The translations under genes were made by a program, and so were the position numbers. Positions 8,809 to 18,148 of a DNA stretch of 64,000 nt are shown piece after piece. Source of the DNA: Enterococcus raffinosus (lineage in GTDB: Bacteria; Bacillota; Bacilli; Lactobacillales; Enterococcaceae). Below the pieces are notes generated by a model. It saw nothing but the letters and a program-made list of their open reading frames with translations, was not told the DNA's origin and searched no databases. Position 1 is the stretch's first letter, and each line of letters starts with the position of its first letter. Location: assembly GCF_001886185.1 (NCBI RefSeq), contig NZ_JXLA01000016.1:1-64000 (forward strand). Direction: 5' to 3'.

Positions 8809-9601
8809 ATTGAATTAATTTTTCCAACACTTGCATAACACCAGATTCATTATGAGACGGCGCTTGATGTTTGGCTGTCGCTAAAACTTCTGGACTACAT
8901 TCTTTCATAGCATAACTGTACTCTGTCAAGGCGAGCATCTCCAAATCATTGTTCGCATCGCCAAAGGCCGCGAGTTCGTTGGGCTCGATTCCCCATTCAT
9001 CTAGTAAGCTTTTGATTGCTCGTCCCTTCGTCACCCCAGGGATGATAATGTCGATACTGCCATGACCGCTAGTAACGGCTGTGATTTCTCCGCCAAAGGC
9101 TTCATTCAAATGAGTGGCGATCTCATACGTCTTTTCAACTTCCACATCTAAGGCAAATTTTACAATCGGATCTTCTGGAAGATCGTCAAAATCCGCCAGC
9201 TCTTCTAAATGATAGCTATAAATTCTAGCAAATTTTTTGAACTCTTCGCTGGCACTTTCCAATAAATAAGAAGACTTGACCCCACACGCAACAAACTCTA
9301 AATCATGGGCGCCCTCTACTAAGAACGTCATGATTTTTTCTGTCAATTCCTTCGAGAAATGACGTTCCCATTGTAGGCCTTGGTCGTTAAAGATCAATGC
9401 GCCATTTTCCGAAACGTAAGTAATTCCTCGGTCTCCGCTAAAAAACGAGCGGAGCTGATAATACTGATTTCCACTAGCCACAATGAAACGAATCCCCTTC
9501 TCCTTCATCTGAGAAAAAAGTGCTTCAAATCGCGGACGATCATAGTCATTTTGACTATTTAAAAATGTCCCGTCCATGTCTACTGCTACAGCCTTAATCA
9601 T
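8807..9601 (-). CDS. Cof-type HAD-IIB family phosphatase
   Basis: 264 residues, typical of Cof/YkrA-type haloacid dehalogenase phosphatases acting on sugar phosphates or nucleotides. Motif I is DMDGTFLNS at residues 8-16, motif II is in FIVASGNQ, the K of motif III is in TKGRAIKSLL, and motif IV is FGDANNDLEML. Its ATG overlaps the TGA of the upstream glycosyltransferase as ATGA, so the two are translationally coupled. The substrate cannot be assigned. Confidence 0.9.
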   Translation of the reverse strand: MIKAVAVDMDGTFLNSQNDYDRPRFEALFSQMKEKGIRFIVASGNQYYQLRSFFSGDRGITYVSENGALIFNDQGLQWERHFSKELTEKIMTFLVEGAHDLEFVACGVKSSYLLESASEEFKKFARIYSYHLEELADFDDLPEDPIVKFALDVEVEKTYEIATHLNEAFGGEITAVTSGHGSIDIIIPGVTKGRAIKSLLDEWGIEPNELAAFGDANNDLEMLALTEYSYAMKECSPEVLATAKHQAPSHNESGVMQVLEKLIQ

Positions 9602-10536
9602 ATATTTCCTCCTCTAATAAGCTGCTGTAAAATATTCAACTGCAGCTCAAAATTTTGTCGTGCTTTTTTATTCTCTGTATCCAAAATGAAGCCACAGGAT
9701 AAATTCAGTAAAGCAGCTAGCATCAAAAATCCTGCGGTGATCAGTGTTGGCATTCGCTCTACTACCCCAGTACGTAAATAAGCTAGAAAAACAGGAATAC
9801 CTAAAATAATCGACAATCCTGCTAAAATCACTGCCAATACACTGAAAAACACTAGCGGACGATAATCCTTGAATAGTTGGAAGATTGTTTTGATCACTCG
9901 CAGCCCATCAGAGATCGTGTTCAATTTTGAATCGCTGCCTTCTGGTCGATCACGGTAATCGACTTCTATATTTTTGATCACAAAGTTTTTATCTAAGGCA
10001 TGAATGTTCATTTCCGTTTCAATCTCAAAGCCTTTGCTCAAGACCGGCATACTTTTAGCAAACAAGGGACTCAGCGCTCGATAGCCCGTTAAAATGTCCT
10101 TGATGTTCCCATTAAAAAAGTAATTGATCAGGTTACGAACCACAACATTCCCAGAATTATGAAATGGTCGCTTATTCTCTAAAAAATACGTTGAAGATAA
10201 GCGATCACCGATGACCATATCCGCACCATTCTCTAAGACTTCACGACACAAATGGTGCGCATCTTTTGCGGGATAGGTATCATCTCCATCTACTAGCAAA
10301 TAGCATTCTGCTTCTATTTCGCGAAACATCGTCCGAACAACGTTTCCCTTTCCCTGCCGACTTTCCCTCTTGACTTTAACACTTGCCGCTTTGGCAATCT
10401 CATAGGTATCGTCAGTGGAATTGTTGTCATACACATAGATTGTCCCTTCTGGCAACTCCTGTTTAAAATCATCGATCACTGCTTGAATGGTCTGTGCCTC
10501 ATTGTAGCAAGGGATCAATACTGCAATCTTATCCAA
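9598..10536 (-). CDS. Family 2 glycosyltransferase with C-terminal membrane hairpin
   Basis: About 312 residues. A GT-A domain begins at once with IAVLIPCYNEA, then YVYDNNSTDDT and the DXD-like LVDGDDTYPA, which bind the nucleotide sugar and metal. Two membrane segments follow at about residues 230-280, like polyprenyl-phosphate glucosyl- or mannosyltransferases. The frame is open further upstream, but that part lies inside the AraC gene. The best start is TTG at 10536, with AGAGGAA in front, overlapping the AraC stop by 8 bases. Donor and acceptor are unknown; a lipid-linked sugar for cell-envelope decoration is likely. Confidence 0.87.
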   Translation of the reverse strand: MDKIAVLIPCYNEAQTIQAVIDDFKQELPEGTIYVYDNNSTDDTYEIAKAASVKVKRESRQGKGNVVRTMFREIEAECYLLVDGDDTYPAKDAHHLCREVLENGADMVIGDRLSSTYFLENKRPFHNSGNVVVRNLINYFFNGNIKDILTGYRALSPLFAKSMPVLSKGFEIETEMNIHALDKNFVIKNIEVDYRDRPEGSDSKLNTISDGLRVIKTIFQLFKDYRPLVFFSVLAVILAGLSIILGIPVFLAYLRTGVVERMPTLITAGFLMLAALLNLSCGFILDTENKKARQNFELQLNILQQLIRGGNI

Positions 10537-11443
10537 TCGATCGTTCCTCTTTTCTTTGCGTTGTCCGATAGCTTTTAGGTGTTTGATTAAAACGGGCCTT
10601 GAACAGCTTGCCAAAATAGCTGGCATCTTTAAACCCGCATTCTTGCGCGATTCGCTCGACTGTCCACTTAGTATTCAGCATCAACCCGATAGCCATTGAT
10701 AGTCGATAATCATTGATATATTCCATGGGCTTCTTTTGGGTAAAACGAGCAAAAATCCGAAAACATTCTGAACGACTAATCTTGCTGTGTTCACAAATTG
10801 TTTGAATCGTCACACGCTTCATATAATTTTGCTGAATATAGTTCATAACCGCTTTTATTTCTTTCTCGTATTTTTCCGGGCGTTTGTTCAGTGGAGTCTT
10901 GTCTTTTTCCAGCAGATATAGGAATAGTTTTTCCCAAATTGAACTAAGTTTGGAGAGAATTCTCAGCTCATAGCCCACTCCTTCATCGACAGTTGCTAAA
11001 TCGATGAGTCGTTTATACATTTCTTGTCCTATCTTTCCAGAGTGTTCAAATTTTTCTCCAAGAAAGCCTTTTTCACTTAATGATTGAAAATACTTTTGAT
11101 AGATAGTGCCTGCACCGCCGCCTGTCAGCAGATCTGGCGAAAAGACAATGGTCAGCATCTCAGCAGTCGTCTCCTTTTTACTTAGAGCCGCTCCGTGTAA
11201 ACTATTTGAATAGACAATCATGGTATCTCCTTCTTTTAAGAGAAAGCATTGGTCATCTAAACGATAGTCCAGTGTTCCCTTTAACAGGACATTCATCTCA
11301 ATTGTTTCATGCCAATGATAGTTCAACATTTGGCCTACCGTTTCATTAAAGTCATCCTGCCAAATACCAAAAGGAAACGCATTATCTGGAAACTCCATCA
11401 ATTCCTTTAAATGACTATCTAAGTAAAGCTTTTTCGCTAACAT
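10529..11443 (-). CDS. AraC-family transcriptional regulator with N-terminal cupin
   Basis: 304 residues. An N-terminal cupin sensor (YHWHETIEMNVLLKG near residues 42-56, then EGDTMIVYSN) is followed by a helix-rich linker and a C-terminal AraC double HTH (about 200-300), including SRSECFRIF and VERIAQECGFKDASYFGKLFK. It is first in a unit with a glycosyltransferase and a HAD phosphatase, joined by overlapping stop and start codons, so it may control that pair as well as distant targets. The ligand is unknown. Confidence 0.9.
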   Translation of the reverse strand: MLAKKLYLDSHLKELMEFPDNAFPFGIWQDDFNETVGQMLNYHWHETIEMNVLLKGTLDYRLDDQCFLLKEGDTMIVYSNSLHGAALSKKETTAEMLTIVFSPDLLTGGGAGTIYQKYFQSLSEKGFLGEKFEHSGKIGQEMYKRLIDLATVDEGVGYELRILSKLSSIWEKLFLYLLEKDKTPLNKRPEKYEKEIKAVMNYIQQNYMKRVTIQTICEHSKISRSECFRIFARFTQKKPMEYINDYRLSMAIGLMLNTKWTVERIAQECGFKDASYFGKLFKARFNQTPKSYRTTQRKEERSIG

Positions 11444-11542
11444 CGCAACACCTTCGAAACTATTTTTATAGTATTAACTCCTATTATAGGATAATCAGAC
11501 AATATATGAAACTATTTTTCCATAAAAAGCAATAACATTTAC

Positions 11543-11576
11543 AAAAAAACTCACCTCCGCTCATGCGAAAGTGAGT
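11543..11576 (-). terminator. Terminator of the SDR/isochorismatase unit
   Basis: On the minus strand a 12-bp stem with two wobble pairs (11549-11560 with 11565-11576) and a 4-nt loop runs into seven T residues, directly after the SDR stop. Confidence 0.85.
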
Positions 11577-11582
11577 GTCTTA

Positions 11583-12182
11583 TTAATATACTTGATATTC
11601 TTGACCCGTTTGTTTTCCTTCAACGCTTTTAACATAGGCCATTGCTACACGCTCTGCCGGTATTGGCACAAATCCTTTAAAAGAATCTTTGTATTTTTCA
11701 TAAGATTCCACCAAAACGTTCGGACTGACACAGTTAATACGAATCCCTTGAGTAAAGTCAATCGCTGCTGATTTTACAAAAGCTAAGACACCGCCATTCG
11801 CCATCGCCGCCGAAGCACCGCCAGGAATAGGATCGTCCTTCATGATTCCCGTTGTAAGAGTAATACTCCCATCACGTCGCAAATATTTCTGTCCAATCAA
11901 TGCAAGGTTAATCTGACCAAGTAATTTACTTTGCACAGCTACCATATTGTCCTCCGGTGTCATCTCTTCTACCAGCTGAAATTTTGCGGTTCCTGATGCA
12001 TTGACAATCGCATCAACGTGCCCCACTTTTTTGAACATTGTTTCGATACTGTCCACCGATGTCAAATCTACCTGCACATCCCCACTTGTTCTCCCCGCAA
12101 GGATGAGTTCGTGATTGACCTTTAATTTCTTCACAATTGCTTGTCCGATTGTTCCTTTACCACCGACTACTAAAATCCGCAC
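11583..12182 (-). CDS. Short-chain dehydrogenase/reductase, compact type
   Basis: 199 residues, short for an SDR but complete. GGKGTIG at residues 7-13 is the nucleotide-binding loop, AGRTSGD follows strand 2, and NASGTA is the NAG-like motif. The usual YxxxK is not evident: the segment reads GGASAAMANGGVLAFVK, as in other small YbbO-like SDRs with atypical active sites. Start is GTG at 12182, with AAGGAG nine bases upstream. It is 6 bases behind the isochorismatase-fold gene in one unit. The substrate is unknown. Confidence 0.8.
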   Translation of the reverse strand: MRILVVGGKGTIGQAIVKKLKVNHELILAGRTSGDVQVDLTSVDSIETMFKKVGHVDAIVNASGTAKFQLVEEMTPEDNMVAVQSKLLGQINLALIGQKYLRRDGSITLTTGIMKDDPIPGGASAAMANGGVLAFVKSAAIDFTQGIRINCVSPNVLVESYEKYKDSFKGFVPIPAERVAMAYVKSVEGKQTGQEYQVY

Positions 12183-12188
12183 AATTTG

Positions 12189-12668
12189 TCACTCCTTTTT
12201 TAGCTTTTCAATATATTCTTTTGTGGTCATCGTCATTACACCAGCGTTTTTCAGCTTTTTATTCCAAATATTCCGTATAGGCTTTAGTACAGAGTCATGG
12301 GCATCCTCGATCAATGTCACAGGAAAGCCTTCTGCCAAAGCTCCTTTACAGGTCGCTTGAACACACGCATTGCTCATCAAACCAACCACAACGAAATTTT
12401 CGAAATCATTTTCCTCCATTAGCGTCTTAAACTCTGCTGCCTTGAAAGTGTTCATTTGGACTTTCGTTACTACTAAATCACAGGCTTCTTGATGCAGTTT
12501 TGGTGATAACTCTCCATAACCTGCCTTCTTAATCAGAACCACAGGCAAACGTTTTTTATGAAACTGATCAATTACCGCATTCACGTTTTTCAAAAACGGC
12601 TCTTTTCCAATCAATGGCGCTGTAGTTCCCGTCTGAACGTCTACTACCAATAATGCACTTTTTGACAT
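12189..12668 (-). CDS. Isochorismatase-fold cysteine hydrolase
   Basis: 159 residues, full length for the family, which includes nicotinamidases and other amidases. The triad is visible: Asp in LLVVDVQTG (residue 9), Lys in VTKVQMNTF, and Cys in GLMSNACVQAT near residue 109. The cis-peptide position before the Cys loop fits the family. It shares a unit with the small SDR downstream. Whether it is a nicotinamidase cannot be told; the metal-binding residues of true PncA are not obvious. Confidence 0.85.
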   Translation of the reverse strand: MSKSALLVVDVQTGTTAPLIGKEPFLKNVNAVIDQFHKKRLPVVLIKKAGYGELSPKLHQEACDLVVTKVQMNTFKAAEFKTLMEENDFENFVVVGLMSNACVQATCKGALAEGFPVTLIEDAHDSVLKPIRNIWNKKLKNAGVMTMTTKEYIEKLKKE

Positions 12669-12814
12669 GTACCTCCAACCTTTCCCCTTTCATCTTTATC
12701 TAATTATAATGCAAATAAAAAAGGCTTTCATTAGAAATTATATGTCAAACACTAATAGACCCTTACTACGAGATAATAATGTCGCGTTCACTGTTTATCG
12801 CCCCTGATAGAAAA

Positions 12815-12843
12815 TATAAAAATAGACCTGCCGCAGCAGGTCT
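12815..12843 (-). terminator. Terminator of the CsbD gene
   Basis: An 8-bp GC-rich stem (12824-12831 with 12836-12843) with CGCA loop, followed on the minus strand by an AT-rich tail. Confidence 0.75.
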
Positions 12844-12849
12844 AAATGA

Positions 12850-13038
12850 TTAATCTTCTTTTTCTTTGTCAATTTTCTTGTTGATCTTACCAGCAACATC
12901 ATCTGCGGCTTCTTTGGCTTTATCCTTCGCTTTACCGAAACCTTGTTGGATTTTGCCCTTTAATTCTGTTGATTCATCGTCTGTAACTTTTCCTTTTGCT
13001 TCGTTTACTTTTCCTTTTAATTCATCATTGTTAGCCAT
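12850..13038 (-). CDS. CsbD-family stress protein
   Basis: A 62-residue, lysine- and glutamate-rich protein with the CsbD signature: NDELKGKVNEAKGKVT, then ELKGKIQQGFGKAKD. CsbD proteins are small cytosolic general-stress proteins without known enzymatic activity. It has GAGGAGG upstream and its own terminator, so it is probably monocistronic. Confidence 0.9.
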   Translation of the reverse strand: MANNDELKGKVNEAKGKVTDDESTELKGKIQQGFGKAKDKAKEAADDVAGKINKKIDKEKED

Positions 13039-13118
13039 AATAAGCCCTCCTCATTCATACCGATGATTACTTCTAACAATAGTTTACCACCCGTAAATTT
13101 AGAAGGCTAAGAATCTGC

Positions 13119-13286
13119 TTAGCCTTTCAATAGGCGCTCTGCCTGTTGAATTTCTTGCTGTAGCGTTTTTATACGCTGATTCTTTAATTCACTAGAGAAT
13201 TCTAACTGCTTCAATCGTTCCAGCTCGATTTTTGCCGCAGCTAATTCTGTTTTTATCTCGCAGAGAACGCTTTCATTCAATTCCAT
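13119..13286 (-). CDS. Small coiled-coil protein of unknown function
   Basis: A 55-residue acidic/basic helical protein with heptad-like leucines (KTELAAAKIELERLKQLEF, then a second helix ending in AERLLKG). The start at ATG 13286 has AGAGGAG seven bases away; the frame is open upstream to 13373, but that stretch would overlap the divergent gene's promoter. No family recognised. Confidence 0.6.
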   Translation of the reverse strand: MELNESVLCEIKTELAAAKIELERLKQLEFSSELKNQRIKTLQQEIQQAERLLKG

Positions 13287-13360
13287 TGTATTTCTCCTCT
13301 CAAGCATCACGCACCGACTACTAATTAATTCTATGCTACACTGCTTTTGAGGTGAAGTAA

Positions 13361-13540
13361 ATGCGAAATACATGGTTGCAAGAACAATTGGCTGCGATTT
13401 CCAATGAGCAGAATAAATTTGTTGTTGATGAAGTAATTAAATACATCGAACAGCTAGAAGACGACAACGAGAGTCTTCAAATAGCATTAGAGGGGAATAT
13501 TTGGAGCCCCAAAAAATGGAACGAAAAAGCAGAGAAGTAG
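13361..13540 (+). CDS. Small protein of unknown function (59 residues)
   Basis: ATG at 13361 is preceded by GAGGTGA at a good distance. The product (begins MRNTWLQEQLAAIS, ends NEKAEK) is predominantly helical and acidic, with VDEVIKYIEQLEDDNESLQ suggesting a short coiled coil. A terminator covers its stop codon. It diverges from the 13119-13286 gene across about 75 bases. No homologous family recognised. Confidence 0.55.
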   Translation: MRNTWLQEQLAAISNEQNKFVVDEVIKYIEQLEDDNESLQIALEGNIWSPKKWNEKAEK

Positions 13541-13572
13541 CCAAAATTTGTTGACTGCTTCTCTGCTTTTTT
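13529..13572 (+). terminator. Terminator of the small plus-strand gene
   Basis: GCAGAGAAG (13529-13537) pairs with CTTCTCTGC (13558-13566), followed by a T run on the plus strand. The stop codon lies inside the loop side of the hairpin. Confidence 0.75.
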
Positions 13573-13620
13573 CGTAATAATCCCATAATCATCAAGATAA
13601 TTAAAACGGACTTCTTTTCT

Positions 13621-14358
13621 TTAAAGACTGTAATTGATAACTTTTTCATATTTCTTGAATAGTTGCTGATTCAATTGATCACCGCCATCGATGTTTGCAG
13701 AGTAGAAAATTGGTGGATATTCGATTCCTTGCTCAATTAATTTACGAGTTACTTCAACAATAATCGTATTTAGCATTGTTGCTCCTACGACTGTTGAGCT
13801 AGGACCAACTTTTTGTTCGATTCCTTCGATTGAGCAGCAGGCATCACCAATATCTCCATGATTATCCAAAATAACATCCGCTAATTCAAATAATCGTTTT
13901 CCTGAAGAATGTCTACTAGTAATCTGCTTTGAGTAATTTACGTTGGTTAAAGCAACAATCTTCACTTTTTTTTCTTTTGCCGCAAACGCTAAATCAATCG
14001 TTACCGGATTTCGACCAGATACTGAATGAAGAATCAACACATCCCCTTCATTAAAAGGAATCGTTGAAGCTAATGTTGTACCATACCCTTCCAATCGTTC
14101 CATTTTACTAGTTACTGTTATGGGAGATTGATCCAACATCAACTCTCTGCCAAAGATTGCATTGATCGTCATCATCCCACCTGCTCGATAATACAATTCT
14201 TCAGCTAAAATCCCTGCATGACTAGCACCAAAAATATAAATTCCTTTTTGATTTAAATTTGCTTCTGTCAACAGATCAATTGTTTGATTGATGGCGGAAG
14301 CTTCCGATACTTCAACCTCATTTAAAATCTCCTGTATACGATCAAAATATTGAAACAT
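13621..14358 (-). CDS. SIS-domain protein, UPF0309 type
   Basis: 245 residues, the size of UPF0309 sugar-isomerase-domain proteins. The SIS fold shows IYIFGASHAGILAEELYYRAGG near residues 38-59 and VLILHSVSGRNPVTIDLA near 106-123, the phosphosugar-binding serine loops. Such proteins usually isomerise or deaminate sugar phosphates. It is the last gene of a PRD regulator-IIA-IIB-IIC operon and directly abuts IIC, so it probably acts on the imported phosphosugar. The exact reaction is unknown. Confidence 0.85.
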   Translation of the reverse strand: MFQYFDRIQEILNEVEVSEASAINQTIDLLTEANLNQKGIYIFGASHAGILAEELYYRAGGMMTINAIFGRELMLDQSPITVTSKMERLEGYGTTLASTIPFNEGDVLILHSVSGRNPVTIDLAFAAKEKKVKIVALTNVNYSKQITSRHSSGKRLFELADVILDNHGDIGDACCSIEGIEQKVGPSSTVVGATMLNTIIVEVTRKLIEQGIEYPPIFYSANIDGGDQLNQQLFKKYEKVINYSL

Positions 14359-15609
14359 TTAAAACCCTCCAAACAAACTACTGATAAATTTTCCAACCAT
14401 GCCCCATAAAGAAAGATCATTTCCGCCGAAAATCAGTAGCCAATTCTGAATTGTGGTACTGAAGACAACTGCTGAAAAACCCACTAACAGAACCATAGCG
14501 ATAGCTGACACAGCGGTTCCTATGATTGCTCCGCGAAGCCCTCCTTGACCTTCACCAATTACAGCTGCGCCACCACATTCAAAGAAACTAGTGATAACTA
14601 ATGGAACGATTAAAATACCGAATAAATCAAAACTATTTACAACAATGACTAAGACTGTTGAAGTAATCATAGCTATGATAAAACCAATAATCACAGCATT
14701 TGGACGATAATTGAAAAGAATTGGTACGTCAAAAGCCGGTTTCGCCCCAGGAACAACCTTTTCAGCAATTCCTTGAAAGGCAGGAATAATTTGATTAATC
14801 AATAAACGAACGCCATAAAGCATTATCAGCAATCCTGCGCCAAAATTCAAACCTGCTTCAACCGCAAACATAATTAAATTTCCGTCATTTGGAATTAGAA
14901 CTGGTGCAATGACTCCTACAGCTAAGTTCATTAGAAACATAACTAATCCACCAGTAATTGATATTTCCCTAAAAAACGATAGGCTTTCTGGTATATTTAA
15001 ATCCTCAGTGGAACGTTCTTTATTTCCGACACGCTTAGCAACAAATCCCGAAATCAATGATAAGATTCCGGTTGGATGACCAATCAAGAAAGAATCATCT
15101 CCGGTAGCATCCCATACATATTTTCGCATAATCCATGGCATAACTGACCAATAAATTGCTGACAAAACAGCACTGACAATAACTAACATCATCCCTTTTA
15201 AACCAGCCTCAACACCACCAGCGACTAATACAAATGGAAACCACCATAGCATATGACCAGTTAAAAAAATTGTTTTAATTGGCGTAAAGCGAGCAATCAG
15301 TAAATGTAGAATCAATCCTAAGAACATAGCTAGACCAACTGTTCCACCATAATCTGCAGTGAAAGTAACATCAGACAATCCCTCAGCAACTTTTACACCT
15401 AGCTGCGTTTGAACAGCAGCATTGATTGGCGCGATCGTTCCCACCAACATATTGACACCTGCGGTCAATATGACCATTCCAAAAGCCGCAGTCATAGAAC
15501 CTTTAACAATTTCAGAAATTGATTTTCGTTGAACGAGCAATCCAATCATTGCAATTAATCCAAGTAAAACAGGCGGATTTTTTAGAATATGATCTGTAAT
15601 AAAACTCAT
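14359..15609 (-). CDS. PTS ascorbate-type (UlaA/SgaT) EIIC permease
   Basis: 416 residues with about ten membrane segments, the length of UlaA-family permeases. The family's GHMLWWFPFVLVAGG-like segment (near residues 118-132), GHPTGILSLISGFV and FFECGGAAVIGEGQGGLRGA are visible. The superfamily carries L-ascorbate and some pentitols. It is immediately followed by the SIS protein gene and preceded by IIB. The presence of a SIS isomerase instead of UlaG lactonase argues that ascorbate itself is not the substrate. Confidence 0.9.
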   Translation of the reverse strand: MSFITDHILKNPPVLLGLIAMIGLLVQRKSISEIVKGSMTAAFGMVILTAGVNMLVGTIAPINAAVQTQLGVKVAEGLSDVTFTADYGGTVGLAMFLGLILHLLIARFTPIKTIFLTGHMLWWFPFVLVAGGVEAGLKGMMLVIVSAVLSAIYWSVMPWIMRKYVWDATGDDSFLIGHPTGILSLISGFVAKRVGNKERSTEDLNIPESLSFFREISITGGLVMFLMNLAVGVIAPVLIPNDGNLIMFAVEAGLNFGAGLLIMLYGVRLLINQIIPAFQGIAEKVVPGAKPAFDVPILFNYRPNAVIIGFIIAMITSTVLVIVVNSFDLFGILIVPLVITSFFECGGAAVIGEGQGGLRGAIIGTAVSAIAMVLLVGFSAVVFSTTIQNWLLIFGGNDLSLWGMVGKFISSLFGGF

Positions 15610-15613
15610 TTTC

Positions 15614-15898
15614 CTACCCCTCTCTTTCGTTTAGATATTTTTCCATTTGTTCGCGTATTTCTACGACATCCATATATTTTTTGATTGGATAGACAGGTGA
15701 TTTGACGGCTCCCTTCAATTCTGGCAGTAACTCATTGCTGGTAAAATAAACATCTGCTGGTGTCGCTTTTGCTGTTGAAAGATCCGTATTTTCTACAGTT
15801 GCTTTCAGCCCTAATTCCCTCACAACTTTATCAATTGACATTTTTAAAACCATTGAACTGCCGACCCCAAATCCACATACTGCTAAAATTTTCATCAT
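15614..15898 (-). CDS. PTS ascorbate-type EIIB component
   Basis: 94 residues with an N-terminal CGFGVGSSMVLKM phosphocysteine loop (Cys at about residue 8), diagnostic for UlaB/SgaB-type IIB. Its start overlaps the IIA stop by four bases, and it is 4 bases upstream of IIC. It passes phosphate from the IIA histidine to the incoming sugar. Confidence 0.9.
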   Translation of the reverse strand: MMKILAVCGFGVGSSMVLKMSIDKVVRELGLKATVENTDLSTAKATPADVYFTSNELLPELKGAVKSPVYPIKKYMDVVEIREQMEKYLNEREG

Positions 15899-16341
15899 TC
15901 AATTCCCCTTTCACTAAAAAGTGTAATTATTTCTTCTTTACTTCCATTTAAAATTATTTGATAGTTTTTCGGCTCCATAAAAATTGCCATAATCTTCTGT
16001 AGACTATCTAAATGACTTTGGTTATCTTCTGCTGCCAAAACCATAAAAATTTTAACTGGCTTACCCAGCATATCTACTGGCTCTTTTATAACCAGCAGGC
16101 TCATGCTTTGTTGATTGACTCCTTCACCTGGACGAGCATGCAACAGCGCAAAATAATCGGCTATGACCATGTAAGGTCCATAATCATTCACACTTTGGAT
16201 CATCGATTGAATATAATTCTTCGTAATAAAACCCTTTTTCAATAGTGGCTGTCCAGCAAGTTTAGCTGCAGCCTGCCAACTGTCCATTGTTTCAATAACT
16301 TGAATTTGTTCTCTTGGCAGTATTGTATTTATTGAACTCAT
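15895..16341 (-). CDS. PTS EIIA component (mannitol/fructose/ascorbate type)
   Basis: 148 residues of the EIIA-Man/Fru/UlaC superfamily. The phospho-histidine lies in ADYFALLHARPGEGV near residue 69, like the ALPHARP motif of UlaC. It overlaps both neighbours by four bases (the regulator stop and the IIB start), showing tight translational coupling in the operon. Confidence 0.88.
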   Translation of the reverse strand: MSSINTILPREQIQVIETMDSWQAAAKLAGQPLLKKGFITKNYIQSMIQSVNDYGPYMVIADYFALLHARPGEGVNQQSMSLLVIKEPVDMLGKPVKIFMVLAAEDNQSHLDSLQKIMAIFMEPKNYQIILNGSKEEIITLFSERGIE

Positions 16342-17978
16342 GCCTTAACCTCCATCATTTTTGATATAAACCATTCCTTATCCTCAATCCCCTGCATTAC
16401 AAGCTCCATCACAGGTTCAACTTTTTGGATGTCTTCTTCCTTAATCATTAGTAAAATGAGAATATCGACTTTTTGATTGCCCCAATTAATTGCCTTATCC
16501 AAAATCAAGATTGCAATCGCTGTTTTCTCAACAAATTCTGGCGAACCATGAGGAATCGCAAAGCCGTTATCTAGATAGGTCGATTGCAATCTTTCACGCT
16601 CCCAGACAGAAGCCCTAAATTTATCCGCCAATCGTTCATCCGAAAATTCTTGTCGATCAATCAAATAATTGAGGGCGTCCTCTTTGGTAGAAAAATGATG
16701 AAATAGAATATTTTGAGCAATAAAATCCTTTGTCTCACTTGCTACCTCCAATTTAGGAGCATTTTTTTCTTCTCGTGCAATAATCAGATCAATATATTGG
16801 TTCATGATCCGTTTCATATCTTGAACCGTCACCATCGGACTTATGCGAACGACTGGTTTTTCAGTATCAGGAAATTCTACCGTTGAAATAATAAAATCGA
16901 CATCAGAAAGATCCATATCTTCAAGTTTTGAAGTTGAGGCTGTTTCAATGCTATTCACATCTGGTAGAATTCTTCGAATCTTTGCTGATACGAAAGAGCT
17001 GGTTCCGATTCCATTTGGACAAACGAAAAGGACTTTATGCATTTTCTTGACCCGTTCCATCGCAGCTTGGAAATGAATGCTTACAAAACCAACTTCATCA
17101 TCTGTCAAAGTAATTTGGTAATGCTTACAAAATTCAACCAACCCAAACCATACGACGCCGTAAAGTGCTGGATACGTTTGCTTAATTTCATCAATCATCG
17201 GATTTATGACAGAAGACTGTGCCTCAAGACGTAAGATTAGCTGATATAAGTGAATCACTAAGTCTTCCTCTAACCGACTGTCTTGTGTTAAATCAGTTTG
17301 TAGGCCTTCGCTGACTTTTTGAATTAGAAACCGAACTTTTCCACGAAAAGCAAATGGAATCGCTTCGTCTTTCATAAAGAATCGCAAGCCACTCCCTACA
17401 ATCAAATAGGTCAAATATTGAATCTCTTCTTGCGAAAAAGTATAAATATTCTGTTTCTCCAATTCATTCAAGAGCCCATAAACTAATGGATATTTATCAA
17501 ATTCTAAGAAGAATTGTCCGTATTGATTAGATCCTTCTAAATGAATATGATGATCTTCTTTAGCTCTCTGAATGATCAAAACGATTGAAACAATAATATT
17601 TTGCATATAGCTTTCAGGAATCTCGATTTTTTTTTCGGTTAATGATTTATAAAAACCTTGTGATACTTTCTGCATCAACTCACTATCAATAAATATCTCA
17701 ACTGATAGATCACTATTAAGTAAGTTCAAAATAGTGCGTTTCAAAATCTTTTGAATCTGAACCTCGCTTCCTTTAAAAAACGTTCCTGAATTGTCAAAGG
17801 TAAGAGCCAAGTCCTCCTTAGAAAATAGTTCCTTAATAAAAGAAAGATCGTTAGCGATACTACTTCGAGAAACATAGTATTCATCTGATAATTGCTGATA
17901 ACTCAAGTGTTCTTGATCAAGCAACCGCTTTACAATTAAAAATTTTCGGTACTTACTATCTATATTTTTATTCGTCAT
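16338..17978 (-). CDS. BglG/MtlR-type PRD transcriptional regulator with EIIB and EIIA modules
   Basis: About 546 residues. An N-terminal HTH region (LSYQQLSDEYYVSRSSIANDL) leads to PRD domains with conserved histidines (FVSIHFQAAME), then an EIIB-like CPNGIGTSSFVS near residues 320-331, then a C-terminal EIIA-like domain with GFAIPHGSPE. PTS phosphorylation of these modules sets activity according to sugar supply. Three in-frame ATGs (17996, 17984, 17978) are clustered; 17978 has GAGG six bases away. It heads the operon with IIA-IIB-IIC-SIS and is very likely its activator. Confidence 0.88.
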   Translation of the reverse strand: MTNKNIDSKYRKFLIVKRLLDQEHLSYQQLSDEYYVSRSSIANDLSFIKELFSKEDLALTFDNSGTFFKGSEVQIQKILKRTILNLLNSDLSVEIFIDSELMQKVSQGFYKSLTEKKIEIPESYMQNIIVSIVLIIQRAKEDHHIHLEGSNQYGQFFLEFDKYPLVYGLLNELEKQNIYTFSQEEIQYLTYLIVGSGLRFFMKDEAIPFAFRGKVRFLIQKVSEGLQTDLTQDSRLEEDLVIHLYQLILRLEAQSSVINPMIDEIKQTYPALYGVVWFGLVEFCKHYQITLTDDEVGFVSIHFQAAMERVKKMHKVLFVCPNGIGTSSFVSAKIRRILPDVNSIETASTSKLEDMDLSDVDFIISTVEFPDTEKPVVRISPMVTVQDMKRIMNQYIDLIIAREEKNAPKLEVASETKDFIAQNILFHHFSTKEDALNYLIDRQEFSDERLADKFRASVWERERLQSTYLDNGFAIPHGSPEFVEKTAIAILILDKAINWGNQKVDILILLMIKEEDIQKVEPVMELVMQGIEDKEWFISKMMEVKA

Positions 17979-18148
17979 TATCATCCTCACCTTCATCCAT
18001 AATGTAGCACGCCGCTCTTTTTGCTAGTAGACCAAAAAAATAGTCTGAAAAATAAAAAAACATTGAACACTCAATTGAACATTTTTAAAGCCATGCAAAA
18101 ATGTTTCAAAATATAACGAGTTTTCAACAATTATACTTCCTTTCTTAA

